From the NCBI RefSeq assembly GCF_002104995.1, contig NW_024468313.1, forward strand, positions 1-46,080: a stretch of 46,080 nt of DNA, in the 5' to 3' direction. Positions 17,492-28,735 of the stretch are shown piece after piece. The notes beneath the pieces were generated by a model. The model was given only the letters and a program-made list of their open reading frames with translations. It made no database searches and was not told the origin of the DNA. Origin of the DNA: Linderina pennispora (Eukaryota; Kickxellomycota; Kickxellomycetes; Kickxellales; Kickxellaceae). Position numbers and translations under genes: made by a program. Each line of letters opens with the position of its first letter. Position 1 is the first letter of the stretch.

Positions 17492-19324
17492 ATGAAGGCT
17501 AGTTTCTCTCTTTCTCTCCTGGCCGCTCTTGCCTCGCTGGCGACGACATTGGCTGAGCCGATCCCAGTGGGCGGTCTTGCCTACGCAGACAACCAGATGC
17601 AGCCCCTTGGCTTGGTGCGAATGGGCCGCATGTTCTCTGCGCAGGACTACACTGCCGACGCTTACGATGCTGAATCGTCATCCGATGATGTCGATCAGTC
17701 ATCTACCGATCTAGATTCGTCTGACACACCCGACTACAGCGGTGTTGATGTCGTTACAACGAGCTTCGACTCTTCGTCGTTGGCACCGTCGTGCGAGTCA
17801 TCGGCTGCCCCTGCGGCGACTGCTGATACTGCTTCGCCCCCTGCTGCTGACAGCAGTGATAGTGCTGCTTCGGCTGATACTGGAGCGTCGGCGAGCAGTG
17901 GCTCATACTCTGCCTCACCGGCAGCGGCTCCTGCTGCTGCTCCGGCTTCGTCGGCTGCTCCAGTGACGGCTGCTGCCACAGGCTACGCATCAGCTCCCTC
18001 AGGTACTGTAGCCACTGTGTTTGTGCCTGCCCCTGCTCCTGCTGCTACCGCCGTTCCAGTATCTTCCTCTGCTTCAGTTCCAGCTTCTGCTCCATTTGTT
18101 GCTCCGTCGACCGAAACTGCTCCTGCTCCTGCTGCTACCGCTGTTCCAGTATCTTCCTCTGCTTCAGTTCCGGCTTCTGCTCCATTTGTTGCTCCGTCAA
18201 CTGAAGCTGCTCCCACTCCGGTATATTCCTCTGCTTCAGTTCCGGCTTCTGCTCCATCCGTTGCTCCGTCGACTGAAGCTGCTCCTCCTCCAGTATCTTC
18301 CTCTGCTTCAGTTCCGGCTTCTGCTCCATCCGTTGCTCCGTCAACTGAAGCTGCTCCCACTCCGGTATATTCCTCTGCTTCAGTTCCGGCTTCGGCTCCA
18401 TCTGTTGCTCCGTCGACTGAAGCTGCTCCTTCTCCAGTTGCTGCTTCCACTCCAGTATATGCCTCTGCCTCTGCATCAGCTCCAGCTTCTGCCTCTGCTG
18501 CTGTCCCTCCCCCTGTCTCTGCCCCAGTCCCTGCTGCCGCTCCTTCCTATGCGGCCTCCTCGGCCGCCGCCCCCGCCTCTGAAGCCGCCCCTGCTGCCTC
18601 CCCGGCTCCTGCTGCTGCGCCTGTCCCTGTTATTGCACCGGTTCCTAATGCTGGTCCTTCGTATGGAGCGGGGTCAAGCAATGCTTCGGGTTACAATGGG
18701 TCCTATGACAACCCTGACAACAGTTCAGGGTCGTATGGATCTGGAGCTGCTCCAGCTCCGGCTTCCAGCTACGGGTCTAGTCCAGGATCTGCCTATTCTG
18801 CTCCAGCTCCTAGTTCCTCTGATACTCCTGCCACTACCTACGCGAGTTCTCCGGCTCCTGCTTCCAGCTACGGGTCTAGTCCAGGATCTGCCTATTCTGC
18901 TCCAGCTCCTAGTTCCTCTGATACTCCTGCCACTACCTACATGAGTTCTCCGGCTCCTGCTTCCAGCTACGGGTCTAGTCCAGGATCTGCCTATTCTGCT
19001 CCAGCTCCTAGTTCCTCTGATACTCCTGTCACTACCTACGCGAGTTCTCCGGCTCCTGCTTCCAGCTACGGGTCTAGTCCAGGATCGGCCTATTCTGCTC
19101 CAGCTCCTAGTTCCTCTGATACTCCTGTCACTACCTACGCGAGTTCTCCGGCTCCTGCTTCCAGCTACGGGTCTAGTCCAGGATCGGCCTATTCTGCTCC
19201 AGCTCCTAGTTCCTCTGATACTCCTGCCACTACCTACATGAGTTCTCCGGCTCCTGCTTCCAGCTACGGGTCTAGTCCAGGATCGGCCTATTCTGCTCCT
19301 GCCCCGGCTCCTGCTCCGGCTCCT

Positions 19325-19359
<35 letters not shown>

Positions 19360-21070
19360 TGCCCCAGCACCAGCACCAGCACCAGCACCAGCACCAGCAC
19401 CAGCACCAGCACCAGCACCAGCTCCGGCCCCGGCCCCGGCTCCTGCTCCTGCTCCTGCCCCAGCTCCGGCTCCGGCTCCGGCTCCGGCTCCTGCCCCAGC
19501 TCCGGCTCCTGCCCCAGCACCAGCACCAGCACCAGCACCAGCACCAGCACCAGCACCAGCACCAGCTCCTGCCCCAGCACCAGCACCAGCACCAGCACCA
19601 GCTCCTGCCCCAGCACCAGCTCCGGCTCCCGCCTCTTCGTACTCGTCTTCTGCCCCCGCACCGCCTCCAGCACCAGCCCCGGCTCCTGCTCCTGCTCCAG
19701 CTCCTGCTCCTGCTCCAGCTCCAGCTCCAGCACCAGCTCCGGCTCCGGCTCCGGCTCCTGCCCCAGCTCCTGCCCCAGCTCCGGCTCCTGCCCCAGCACC
19801 AGCTCCGGCTCCTGCCCCGGCTCCGGCTCCTGCACCTGCACCAGCCCCGGCTCCCGCCTCTTCCTACTCGTCTTCTGCCCCCTCGGTTCCGACTCCTGCC
19901 CCTGCACCGCCTCCGGCTCCAGCTCCAGCTCCAGCTCCTGAACCAGCTCCTGCTCCTGCTCCTGCTCCTGCTCCGGCTCCTGCTCCTGCTCCTGCTCCAG
20001 CTCCTGCTCCTGCTCCCGCTCCAGCTCCTGCTCCTGCTCCCGCTCCAGCTCCTGCTCCTGCCCCTGAACCAGCTCCAGCTCCAGCTCCTGCTCCTGCCCC
20101 GGCTCCTGCTCCAGCTCCTGCCCCTGAACCAGCTCCAGCTCCGGCTCCTGCCCCAGCCCCAGCTCCGGCTCCGGCTCCGGCTCCGGCTCCAGCCCCAGTG
20201 CCTGCCCCTGTCCCATCATATTCGACTTCTGCAGCTCCTGCTCCCAGCTCGTCTGAAACTCCTTCTCCTAGCTCATCTGAAGCTCCTTCTCCCAGCTCGT
20301 CTGAAGCTCCTGCTCCTAGCCCGTCATACTCGACTTCTGCAGCTCCATCTCCTAGCTCTTCGGAGACCCCTGTTCCATCTCCTAGCTCTTCCGAGACCCC
20401 TGTTCCATCTCCTAGCTCTTCGGAGACCCCTGTTCCATCTCCTAGCTCTTCCGAGACTCCTGCTCCATCTCCTAGCCCGTCATACTCGACTTCTGCTGCT
20501 CCATCTCCTAGCTCTTCGGAGACCCCTGTTCCATCTCCTAGCTCTTCAGAGACCCCTGCTCCATCTCCTAGCTCTTCAGAGACCCCTGCCTCATCCTCTG
20601 GGTCTTCAGAGGTCTCCTCGAGCGCTGCGTACTCGTCGGCTGCTCCCACATCATCAGCTCCCAGCTCATCAGCAGCTCCCAGCTCATCAGCAGGTCCTAG
20701 CTCATCAGCAACTCCTAGCTCATCAGCAGGTCCTAGCTCATCGTCTGCTGCCCCGTCATCAACTACCGGCTACTCCTTGGCTGCCCCTACTACCCCTGCT
20801 GAGGAGTCCTCGACTGATGCTTCTTCTGCTGCCACCTCGCCCGTTTACACTGGTGCGCAGCCCGATGGTGACTACAGCCCCAAGCGTGCTCGTGCCCGCC
20901 GAGGCGTCAAGCGCACCCGCAAGGGTGCCAGAGGCCAGGCTCCACGCCAGAACCGTGGTCGAGCCAACCGCAGGCGTGTCATCTACAACCCGCGCGTCAA
21001 GCCTGCCGCCCATGCCGCCAAGCGGGCTGGCCGTGCAGCTGTCGCCTCCAAGGCCCAGGCCCAGGCCTAA
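17492..21070 (+). CDS. Secreted Ala-Pro repeat protein with strongly basic C-terminal tail
   Basis: An intact 1192-residue protein. Residues 1-21 ([20 protein letters not shown]) are a signal peptide. Then follow an acidic Ser/Asp part (residues about 50-95), an Ala/Ser/Pro part, repeats of [19 protein letters not shown], six copies of a 33-residue unit ([20 protein letters not shown] plus 13 residues), some 300 residues that are almost pure Ala-Pro dipeptide, Ser/Pro/Glu/Thr units ([10 protein letters not shown]), and a tail of about 60 residues rich in Arg and Lys ([18 protein letters not shown]). Ala-Pro runs of this kind are O-glycosylated in plant arabinogalactan proteins; here that is analogy only. 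A wall, spore-coat or adhesive role is likely, with the tail binding a polyanion. The TATA box and C/T-rich promoter suggest strong expression. Confidence 0.85.
18030..18440 (+). repeat. Coding repeats of [19 protein letters not shown]
   Basis: About five to six units of roughly 66-72 bp encode [24 protein letters not shown] in the N-terminal third of the Ala-Pro protein. Spacing varies because some units carry an extra Ala-Thr-Ala-Val segment. Confidence 0.8.
18761..19289 (+). repeat. 99-bp coding tandem repeat, five full copies plus one partial
   Basis: Copies begin at 18761, 18860, 18959, 19058, 19157 and 19256, exactly 99 bp apart, and encode a 33-residue Ser/Ala/Pro/Tyr unit. They are almost identical; the main differences are Ala/Val in TPxTTY and Ala/Met after TTY, pointing to recent duplication or conversion. 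Confidence 0.9.
19290..20215 (+). repeat. Ala-Pro dipeptide tract
   Basis: More than 900 bp of alternating Ala and Pro codons, broken twice by SSYSSSAP and a few times by Glu-Pro. The same dipeptide is written with several codon pairs (GCTCCT, GCTCCG, GCACCA), arranged in blocks, consistent with both local slippage and selection for the peptide. Confidence 0.9.
20250..20600 (+). repeat. Ser/Pro/Glu/Thr decapeptide coding repeats
   Basis: Roughly ten units of 30 bp encode [10 protein letters not shown] and close variants between the Ala-Pro tract and the basic tail. Confidence 0.8.
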
Positions 21071-21524
21071 GAGCATTGGGCGGATACGGATGCGGATGCG
21101 GATGCGGCTGTCTCATCGCACCTGACATTTGCGGCTATTTGCCATGATTTCCAATTCTTTTTGCCCCTAGTCTGGACACTCCCCTTCTCTTCATATCTTC
21201 TCTACCTCAAGTAAACCTCACTACTATTTTAACTGCGGTATGTGTCGAGTGTATATAAGCGTCGTGCCATATGCGGCATTGCTTGCCAGCTGGCCCAAAT
21301 CGACGGGCATCTTGCAAGATATCCAAGTAGGCTTGGATATGCGTGGGCCATATGCAAAGAGTTGGCCCAGTAATGTCGAGAGTGACAGGCGGGAAGACAT
21401 CTGCCCGCTACTGTCCTCACTGTCACCAGTGTGGGTGTCGCTGAAACAAACATTCTCACTGCTAAAAATTCCCATCACTGATATCAGCTGACTGGGCATG
21501 TGCTTGCTTGCACCCCGCGGATGT

Positions 21525-21532
21525 TATAAATA
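21525..21532 (+). promoter_or_regulatory. TATA box followed by pyrimidine-rich leader, no clear gene
   Basis: TATAAATA is followed by a C/T-rich stretch and by ATG 21639, which opens only a 20-codon signal-peptide-like frame (MSLRARLSVLASVCFSLLAS). A splice donor (GTGAGA, 21713) and a perfect fungal branch site (ACTAAC, 21752) lie downstream. The promoter looks real; the transcript's product is unknown. Confidence 0.45.
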
Positions 21533-23690
21533 GTGCCAGGTTGGAGACTCTCTTCTCTCTCCTCATCCCCTCAGCACCCCTCTTCGCACACTACTCGTTT
21601 TTCCCTCTCGAAGAACTGCTGCTGCTGCTGCTCGTCCAATGTCACTGCGCGCAAGGCTTTCCGTGCTAGCCAGCGTCTGCTTCTCTTTGTTGGCTAGCTG
21701 ACAGCTAAAGTGGTGAGATGGCCGTGTCGTCCCGCTTGCTCTGTTTTGCGCACTAACCTTGCCCACTGTCTTTGTGGCCTCCGATGTGTTGCATTCCGTC
21801 TGCGTGTTTCTGCCCAAAAGCATGTTGTAGCAGTGTAGGGGATAACATCCGTCGTATCCGCCTGCAGTTGTCATGGGCCCCCCGTTGCGGGCCACAAGCT
21901 TTTGCCTTTCGACACTGGTAAACCAAGTGCTTTAAGGGGGGGCTGTTCAGGCTGACAAGCATCGGCCCTGTGTGTGAATAGTGTCTGCCTTTTGTCGATT
22001 GGTGTTTTCGGGATCCCCTCCCTCGCCTTAGGCATCTCTCGTGCTTGGATTTTTTCTTTCGTGCCTGTCAAGCTACGGTTCTTGCGCCCTCCCTTCGTCT
22101 ATTGTCGACTTCAAGCCATGCATCTCGATTGATATCGCTCGTGCTTCCCACAACCCAAGCGCCTCGTTTTGTTTCCGCTGGCCATTTTTTGCCTGTGCTT
22201 TGCCACGTTGATAGGGGAGCTAGGGATGAGCGTGCCCGCCGCCTCCAAGCGTTATCTACATTGCTCAAGGATCCAAACCTCCCGCTGCCTGCTTTCTCTG
22301 GCTGGCTTCGTCCATGCGTACCCTTTCTCTCTCTCTTTGCATTCCTGTTATTTCTCTCAATGTCGTGCGACCTCGTTGTCTCGCTGCTTTCTTTACCTTA
22401 TTTTATTATTCTCGAACCCTTTCTCTTCTTTGCTACATCATTCGCCTAATCTTTGCTTCACTGCTTTCGTTACATTTCCGGTCCAGATCGATCTTCTCCC
22501 CTCGCCGGCACCGGCCGTTTCGACATGTGGTCATGATCAGCGAACGGAGACGGCACATCAGCTTTCGGCACATCTTGGCTACCTTCCCCCTCCAGGAAAG
22601 ACATGATGAGTGTTTGTTGAAATGTGTTTGTGGATGCCTACCATTTTTGCTATCCTGTAGCCACCGGGAGTCACTCCCCTTTGCACCGCGTTTCCATGCT
22701 ATGTTTCCGCATAGGATAGTTGTGTGGAGTGCTTTGTAGCACCCTGCGTGTGTTCTCTACTATAGTACAAGAGATCGCTTTTTGGATACAAGCTGCACGA
22801 TTGTTGCTCTTCGGTTAAATGCTGCGGCGATGTTTAGAAGGAGTATACAGAAAGACAGCGCACTGCGCGAAGGTTAAGTGGCGACGGTGATGTCAGCTAG
22901 GGTGCAAGTTGGACAGGCGATATATTTAGCATTGGCGATGTGGTTGTTACATGTACAGAGCATGTGTGGAGTAGTATATAGGATTTTGTATTTTTATGTC
23001 TTTACTCGCGTTTCGGACGGCTCTCGACAGTTGGCCAGCACCAGTCAAATTGGACAGGCAACTCGCGCTTCGATGCTTCCTCGCAGCTCTGCGGCTCGAC
23101 CAAGATTCGCACGGCGGTTCAAGCACGCTCGCTACCAGGACAAGTCCTGCGGCTCGTCGCTCGCTTGCTCGTTGGAATCACCGCGGTCAACGGTCGTCAT
23201 TGAGCAGTCAGAATATGATCGCCTTGCTGCTCGGCACGGTTCGGTTTCGGCACGACGTCACAAGCCTCTCAGCGTCATCATCAAGCCCCAAGGCATTTCA
23301 AGGACTTCTTTTTCCGTGTCTGACACTTATTGCCGACACATCATGGAGCTCAAGCTTTCAGCTCTTCTGTATTTTTCTGTGTATGCTTACATTTTTTACA
23401 GGCATGTGGGAAGGACGGGTGGTGGGATGGTGGGCACAACAACTTTCAAACAACTCTTCAATAATATCAACCCTTCTTCCAAATCAGAACCATTCAATTC
23501 ATCATAGCAGCACTTTTTGTTGGTAAAGATTACGGATAATGGCAATTACTAGAATTACCCCACCCGCGATGCGAGCTCGGCTGCTAGTCAGCATGGGTTG
23601 ACACGTCGATAAAAGCATCGCGGCGAACCGGTCATTTGAACGTGTCGGATGGTTGTTGGTGCAATGGCGGTCATGGACATCTCCCATCTT
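21533..23690 (+). other. Gene-poor region with a possible spliced transcript
   Basis: Beyond the promoter at 21525 no conserved protein is visible. A candidate 108-nt intron (21713-21820; GTGAGA, ACTAAC, AAAAG) is the best signal. Sequence to about 22600 is C/T-rich. An uncertain 205-codon frame lies at 22890-23507. The region could be a long non-coding transcript, a decayed gene, or part of the element that carried the Fanzor relic. Confidence 0.35.
22890..23507 (+). CDS. Doubtful 205-residue ORF
   Basis: ATG 22890 opens a frame with a hydrophobic N-terminal stretch (AIYLALAMWLLHVQSMCGVV), a basic middle (FARRFKHARYQD) and a second hydrophobic stretch near the end (SALLYFSVYAYIFY). No family was recognised, no TATA box precedes it, and codon usage is unlike the neighbouring genes. 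It may be chance or a relic. Confidence 0.18.
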   Translation: MSARVQVGQAIYLALAMWLLHVQSMCGVVYRILYFYVFTRVSDGSRQLASTSQIGQATRASMLPRSSAARPRFARRFKHARYQDKSCGSSLACSLESPRSTVVIEQSEYDRLAARHGSVSARRHKPLSVIIKPQGISRTSFSVSDTYCRHIMELKLSALLYFSVYAYIFYRHVGRTGGGMVGTTTFKQLFNNINPSSKSEPFNSS

Positions 23691-23700
23691 GGTGGCCTGC

Positions 23701-24330
23701 TCAGCGCAGGTGTTTCAGCGCTGGCTCACTGCTGCTGGCACCAGAATCGCCTGCAGCTTCTGCACGCCTCTTGCGCGGGTTCTTTGTTTCAGGGGTGGCG
23801 CCAGAAGCATTGGCAGCAATGGCTGCAGAGCGACAGAACCGTTCAGGAATATCGCCTGAATCACAGAGTGACTGGAAAATGAGCCTGAAGTTCAGAACTG
23901 CTGCGAGATCGCGGTTCAAGAGCCGTGACGAATAGGCCCGCCTGTATTGTGCCATGGCCCGCTTACATGACTCGCTTGTACAGCGGAGAAGGCCATGGCA
24001 CTTCACAGTTGGGTTCTTCGATCTCTGGTAGGGCCGCGGGTTGGGAACATACCGGAATGGCTGCAGCGACTTTTCGCAGCAGAACGGGCACATCGACAAT
24101 ATCTGGAATTCGTCAACCAGATAGACTTTAGAGCCATGATGTTTGAACTTGTCGCGCCATCCCTTGCCACGGATCCGCGCATGGTGTCGGGCCATCGGCG
24201 CACCCCAATTGCTCATGATCAGCACTGGATCTGGGCTGAGTTTGCTCCGGATTCGTTTTTACCAGTGCTTTTAAGAAATATGTGTCACCTTCAGATCTAA
24301 ATCCATCGACCAAAAGAGTACTGTTTTAGG
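23701..24330 (-). pseudogene. Relic of a Fanzor (eukaryotic TnpB-like RNA-guided nuclease), C-terminal part
   Basis: The minus strand from about 24260 to 23701 reads SKLSPDPVLIMSNWGAPMAR, RIRGKGWRDKF, KVYLVDEFQILSMCPFC, a second half zinc finger (VKCHGLLRCTSESCK), and LLNRDLAAVLNFRLI, ending with a basic Ser/Ala-rich tail. The order (KVYLVDEF, CxxC, CHGLLRCxxxxC, NRDxxAxLNFR) matches the C-terminal RuvC-III and zinc-ribbon region of Fanzor proteins; the Asp of NRD is the expected third RuvC acidic residue. The N-terminal domains and first two RuvC motifs are missing. A further part in another frame (GFRSEGDTYFLKALVK, near 24313-24260) shows a frame break, and a TAA closes the main frame upstream. 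It is therefore a decayed copy. No terminal repeats were recognised. Fanzors usually travel inside DNA transposons. Confidence 0.65.
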
Positions 24331-27286
24331 TGTTCAGAGCAAGTACTGCATACTCGTTTTGAGGCTCAAAAAAACGCGAGTCCTTTCAAGCAATCAGAAA
24401 CGTTCTAGCGGAGGGTCGGACGACGCTTTTGGACTGAAATTATGCATAGCAGAGAGATAAGGATTTTATGTGTCAGGCATTGCTTGATCTTTTGGTGTCT
24501 TGAGGGCTATTCCATATACTAGAGCGAAAAGGTATACAATTACAGCATCCAGTTTTCATCTAGCAGACTGTGAGCGTATACTCATCTAGACTTGCCTCTG
24601 CGAGCACCTCATGCTGCAGTGTTGTCGCTGCAGATCTCGATCGAGCGACCTGCCAGTAATCTCTCACACTTTCTGGGTACGTGGACAAACAAGCTCTGCG
24701 TCTGATCAGGTAGCTTTGCGCTGTAATCTCCAAGGGGCGACCCGAGTCGGGTCCTGCCACCAGATCCTGGCTAGACCCCAGCACCGTGTGCAACCACCCG
24801 TCGCCCCTTTCCCCTACAAACCTTAATCCCCCGTCCGCCAAACGTCAATCAGGCTCGTGAAAGCCCATTCCAGATCGCTGCCATCTAAAAAACCTCCGAG
24901 CCAACTATAGACAACACACCTAATTAGCGTTTCACGCAACCCCCACCCGCGGTTCCGTTCTCGCCTAAAAGCGTGCTGATGGCAAGAGATAAGACCAAAC
25001 TGCAATCCGCATCCCCCAAGGCTGACTTTCTAGTGTCGCCTTCTGTGACGTGCATTATCCCGCGCAATCAGTGCTCGGGATCGCAGCAGGAATGCCTGCT
25101 TGACCACAGCGATTGCCCAAGATAATGCTTTTCCTGGCCAGAACCCGCAGCTGTGCCTCGAATACGCGAACACATGACGCATTATACCCCTTGGGCACCT
25201 TATCAGCGCAGCATCACTATCTGTCCCTCATCGCGCAAGCAGCTTTGGCACTTGTACCGAGCACACACCCACCTCGAGCGGCATGAGCACCACTCCGCGG
25301 GTGTGCAGCTTAGCGCCTGCCGGAGAATACCCCTGGAATGGAACTCTCCCATGTGCATAGGGAGTAGCAAGGGGATCACCACGAGGTTTGTAAACGCCCG
25401 CATGTGAGGGCCCATTATGACGCTTTGGCTTGTGCCGCCCAAGCGCGGCTGTTTTTGCAATTGTTCCGTCAGGCGCATTTCCAGCAGCGACCAAGGGGGT
25501 GCGTCTCTTATCTGGGCCGGTAGGTTGATGAGCCCAGCGATGGGCAGAGATAATGCAAGCGAGTTTTAGTGCATGGGCTTTCTGGTTTACAGAAACTGAT
25601 GGAAAGTTATGCTGAAGGCTGTGAGAAGGGGAGTAAAATGTTCAAAGAGGAAATGCCGGGGATTTTTCTGTCGCGTGAGGAAATTCGCGCCCTGGCTGGT
25701 ATTTATAGGCAGCGAAAAAGGACAGCATAGGGACAGGCGCACACATCAGGGGCAGGAATTGCCTGGACGGACCTGGAGGAGGCTCTGGGCTCTCGCGCTT
25801 GTGCGGCGCTGCGAGCACGAAGTGCCGGTCGGTCTTCACCATATTCACTTGTGGAATCCCGGAGCTGGCCGGAGGAGAGGCATGGGGTGCTGCATTCGGT
25901 GCTATATGCCCCTTATCCATCAGAAGTAATGTCTGGCATATGACTGAACGTCAATGAAGAATGCGTTTTGTCGCTTTTGAGGCCATGATCTCTGGAGATA
26001 AGGCGCGTGGACATGCAAACAAAAGCGCCCCTGGGGATTGATGTAGCATTGGTCTCTATTCTGCAGAGCCCGGCCAATTGGTGCTCTGCGATCGCTGCGC
26101 GATAAAGAGAAAAGAAGAGCGGTCGGGATATCTGCTGTACGCAGGCTCGGAGAGGGATCTACCGGCGCCGTTAATGTGACATCATGACAATTTGCCGCGT
26201 TAATGCCCAGCGGACCCAGCCATGGCCCACTGCGCTTTACGGGTTGGGAGTGGGCCTTTTGGTTCCGGGGCCTTCCGAGTCGTGCTGGAGAGCCGGCTAC
26301 TAGGCCCCCATTGGTTCCGGTCCTCGCATCTCGGAGCCCATCGGCATTTGAGCCACAGCAGTTTGCCGCTGCGGGTGCGCCGCAGTCTCGCGGGGGAGAT
26401 GCGGCAAGAGTGCCCAGCAGCAAGAGGGAATCCGGGAGTATAGCGTCAGCGCATAGCAGTACCTAGCCATCACTGCGCGCTGATGCACATACTGCACGCT
26501 ACCTACCGCATGCAGCAGCACAAACCAGCGTTCCGAGTTTCTGCTAGCGCACACACCAAGGGGAATTTAGCCCTTGCCGCCGCATCATGGCTGGCAGCAG
26601 AGCGAGCCAGACCCTCAGGCCATTGTAAACACGCCGAATGCCCGGTCCAGCCGGCCCCCAATATGAGCAAACCGCACGAGCTGCTACTCTGACATGGCGG
26701 CCTCGCTCAGGGGTGGGGCTACATGCAGACAATCATCCAATACATGGTGCTCCATCTATTGCCAGGCACAAGTGGGGCCACCACCCCTTTGCCTGCGCCA
26801 GCCGTTCCGTAACACACCAGGCTCCGGCACAATCCGGGCAGGAGAGGAGGCATATACAGGATGCATGCTGGCTGGCATGCGCGCGCGGGTATGCTGCCTG
26901 TGCGCAGAACAAGACGCAAGTTTGCAGCCGGGAGGGGTCAGTGCCCCAGGCCTGCAGCGGCCGGCAGCCACGGCGAGATTGGTCTGTGATAGGCAATCCA
27001 CCCAGCTTTAATTTCGCTATTTTTTGTTTCAGCTGCTTGTTTCCTGGTCATGGCGAAAGCGTCAAATAATCTCGCCCGCAGCGGCCCTTTTTTCTCGTTG
27101 CGGGCCGTTGCCGGGGGGTGTGTGACGAACCTCCCCCCAAACCTTGGGATTTCCGGGCGTCTTTATTGGCGCAAAATCGATCCAAAATGCCAGAAGCTTT
27201 GGGCGGTGGGGGCCTGGCGAGCTAGAGCAAGTGCGAAAGTCACGCTAAGCGCAATATACTGGACGCGCGCTAGTCTGGATCGCGAG
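24331..27286. other. 3-kb gene-poor region upstream of NADP-GDH
   Basis: No protein or RNA gene could be supported. Six exact GATAAG/CTTATC sites occur at 24456, 24988, 25199, 25507, 25912 and 25997. A TATAAATA on the minus strand (about 25700-25707) is not followed by a coding frame. The stretch may hold distant control elements for the glutamate dehydrogenase gene, or unrecognised non-coding transcripts. Confidence 0.45.
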
Positions 27287-27293
27287 TATAAAA
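27287..27293 (+). promoter_or_regulatory. TATA box of the NADP-GDH gene
   Basis: AGTATAAAACC, 102 bp upstream of ATG 27389. The leader is rich in C and A with no upstream ATG. Confidence 0.75.
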
Positions 27294-27388
27294 CCCCCGG
27301 GGCATTTCCCTAAGCGTTTCTAAAAATTTTCTCTACACCACAACCAAACCTCGACTCTTCACACCCATCAAAAAACACAACCCAAACA

Positions 27389-28735
27389 ATGTCCACTGTT
27401 GCTGAGCAGATCAACGCTGTCCGCGCCAACATCCGTCGCCGCGACCCCGACCAGAAGGAGTTCCTTCAGGCGGTCGAGGAGGTCTTCGAGTCCCTCGCCC
27501 CCGTCTTCGAGAAGGACCCGCAGTACCTCGAGGCCTTCGAGCGCCTGGTTGAGCCCGAGCGCCAGATCGTCTTCCGTGTCCCCTGGATTGATGACGCCGG
27601 CAAGCAGCAGGTCAACCGCGGCTTCCGTGTCCAGATGAGCTCTGCCCTGGGCCCCTACAAGGGTGGTCTGCGCTTCCACCCGACTGTCAACCTGTCGGTC
27701 ATCAAGTTCCTGGCCTTCGAGCAGACCTTCAAGAACTCGCTCACCACCCTCATGATGGGTGCCGGTAAGGGTGGCTCCGACTTCGACCCCCGTGGCCGCT
27801 CCGACCGTGAGGTCATGGCCTTCTGCCAGTCCTTCATGACCGAGCTCCACCGCCACATCGGCTCGGACACCGATGTGCCTGCCGGTGACATCAACGTCGG
27901 CGCCCGCGAGATCGGCTTCCTGTTTGGCCAGTACAAGCGCCTTGCCAACAACTTCACTGGTGTCCTCACCGGTAAGGACCTCGCCTGGGGTGGCTCGCTG
28001 ATCCGCCCGGAGGCCACTGGCTACGGCTGCGTCTACTTTGCGCAGAACTACCTTGCCCACAAGGGCGAGGCCTTCGAGGGCAAGCGCTGCATTGTGTCGG
28101 GCTCCGGCAACGTCGCGCAGTACACTGCTGAGAAGCTCCTGCAGCTTGGTGCTGTCCCCATCACCTTCTCCGACTCGAACGGCTACATCCTCGAGCCCAA
28201 CGGCTTCACCCAGGAGCAGATTGACCACGTCAAGGAGCTGAAGAACGTCAAGCGCGTCCGCATCTCCGAGTACTGCGCCTTCTCGTCCACTGCCCAGTAC
28301 TTTGCTGGCAAGAAGCCGTGGGAGGTTGCTGCCGACTACGCCTTCCCCTCGGCCACCCAGAACGAGATTGACGAGGAGGACGCCAAGGTCTTGGCTGCCA
28401 ACGGTGTCAAGGGTGTCTTTGAGGGCGCCAACATGCCGTCCACCAACGAGGCCATCGAGGTCTACAAGAGCGCCGGCTTCATGTTCGGTCCTGCCAAGGC
28501 TGCCAACGCCGGTGGTGTCGCTGTCTCTGGCCTCGAGATGGCCCAGAACTCGCAGCGCCTGCAGTGGACCCGCCAGGAGGTCGACGACAAGCTCGAGAAG
28601 ATCATGAAGGACATCTTCAACAACTCGCTTGTCGCTGCCGAGCGCTACGGCCTCAAGGGCGACATCCAGGCTGGTGCCAACATTGCTGGCTTCATCAAGG
28701 TTGCCGACTCGATGATCAGCCAGGGCTGCGTCTAA
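27389..28735 (+). CDS. GDH1: NADP-specific glutamate dehydrogenase
   Basis: An intact, intron-free 448-residue protein, the normal length of the hexameric NADP-dependent enzyme (E. coli GdhA has 447). It makes glutamate from 2-oxoglutarate and ammonium in the cytosol and is a main entry point of nitrogen. Seen are the substrate-binding segment [20 protein letters not shown], catalytic Lys at about residue 127 in [11 protein letters not shown], the proton-relay Asp in [22 protein letters not shown] at the domain hinge, the nucleotide-binding turn GSGNVAQY, and EGANMPST. The C-terminal part ([16 protein letters not shown]) is complete. Codon use is strongly biased to C at third positions, as expected of a highly expressed gene, which also produces a long spurious antisense frame. 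Clustered GATA sites upstream fit nitrogen control. Confidence 0.97.
   Translation: MSTVAEQINAVRANIRRRDPDQKEFLQAVEEVFESLAPVFEKDPQYLEAFERLVEPERQIVFRVPWIDDAGKQQVNRGFRVQMSSALGPYKGGLRFHPTVNLSVIKFLAFEQTFKNSLTTLMMGAGKGGSDFDPRGRSDREVMAFCQSFMTELHRHIGSDTDVPAGDINVGAREIGFLFGQYKRLANNFTGVLTGKDLAWGGSLIRPEATGYGCVYFAQNYLAHKGEAFEGKRCIVSGSGNVAQYTAEKLLQLGAVPITFSDSNGYILEPNGFTQEQIDHVKELKNVKRVRISEYCAFSSTAQYFAGKKPWEVAADYAFPSATQNEIDEEDAKVLAANGVKGVFEGANMPSTNEAIEVYKSAGFMFGPAKAANAGGVAVSGLEMAQNSQRLQWTRQEVDDKLEKIMKDIFNNSLVAAERYGLKGDIQAGANIAGFIKVADSMISQGCV

Noticed and set aside
19272..20219. 315-codon Glu/Leu/Gln-rich minus-strand frame
   Set aside because: It is the antisense of the Ala-Pro tract and has no start context or promoter.
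25920..26423. 167-codon minus-strand frame in the gene-poor region
   Set aside because: Low protein character, no promoter and no recognisable family.
27368..28228. 286-codon minus-strand frame opposite NADP-GDH
   Set aside because: Caused by the strong third-position C bias of the GDH gene; no homology-like motifs.
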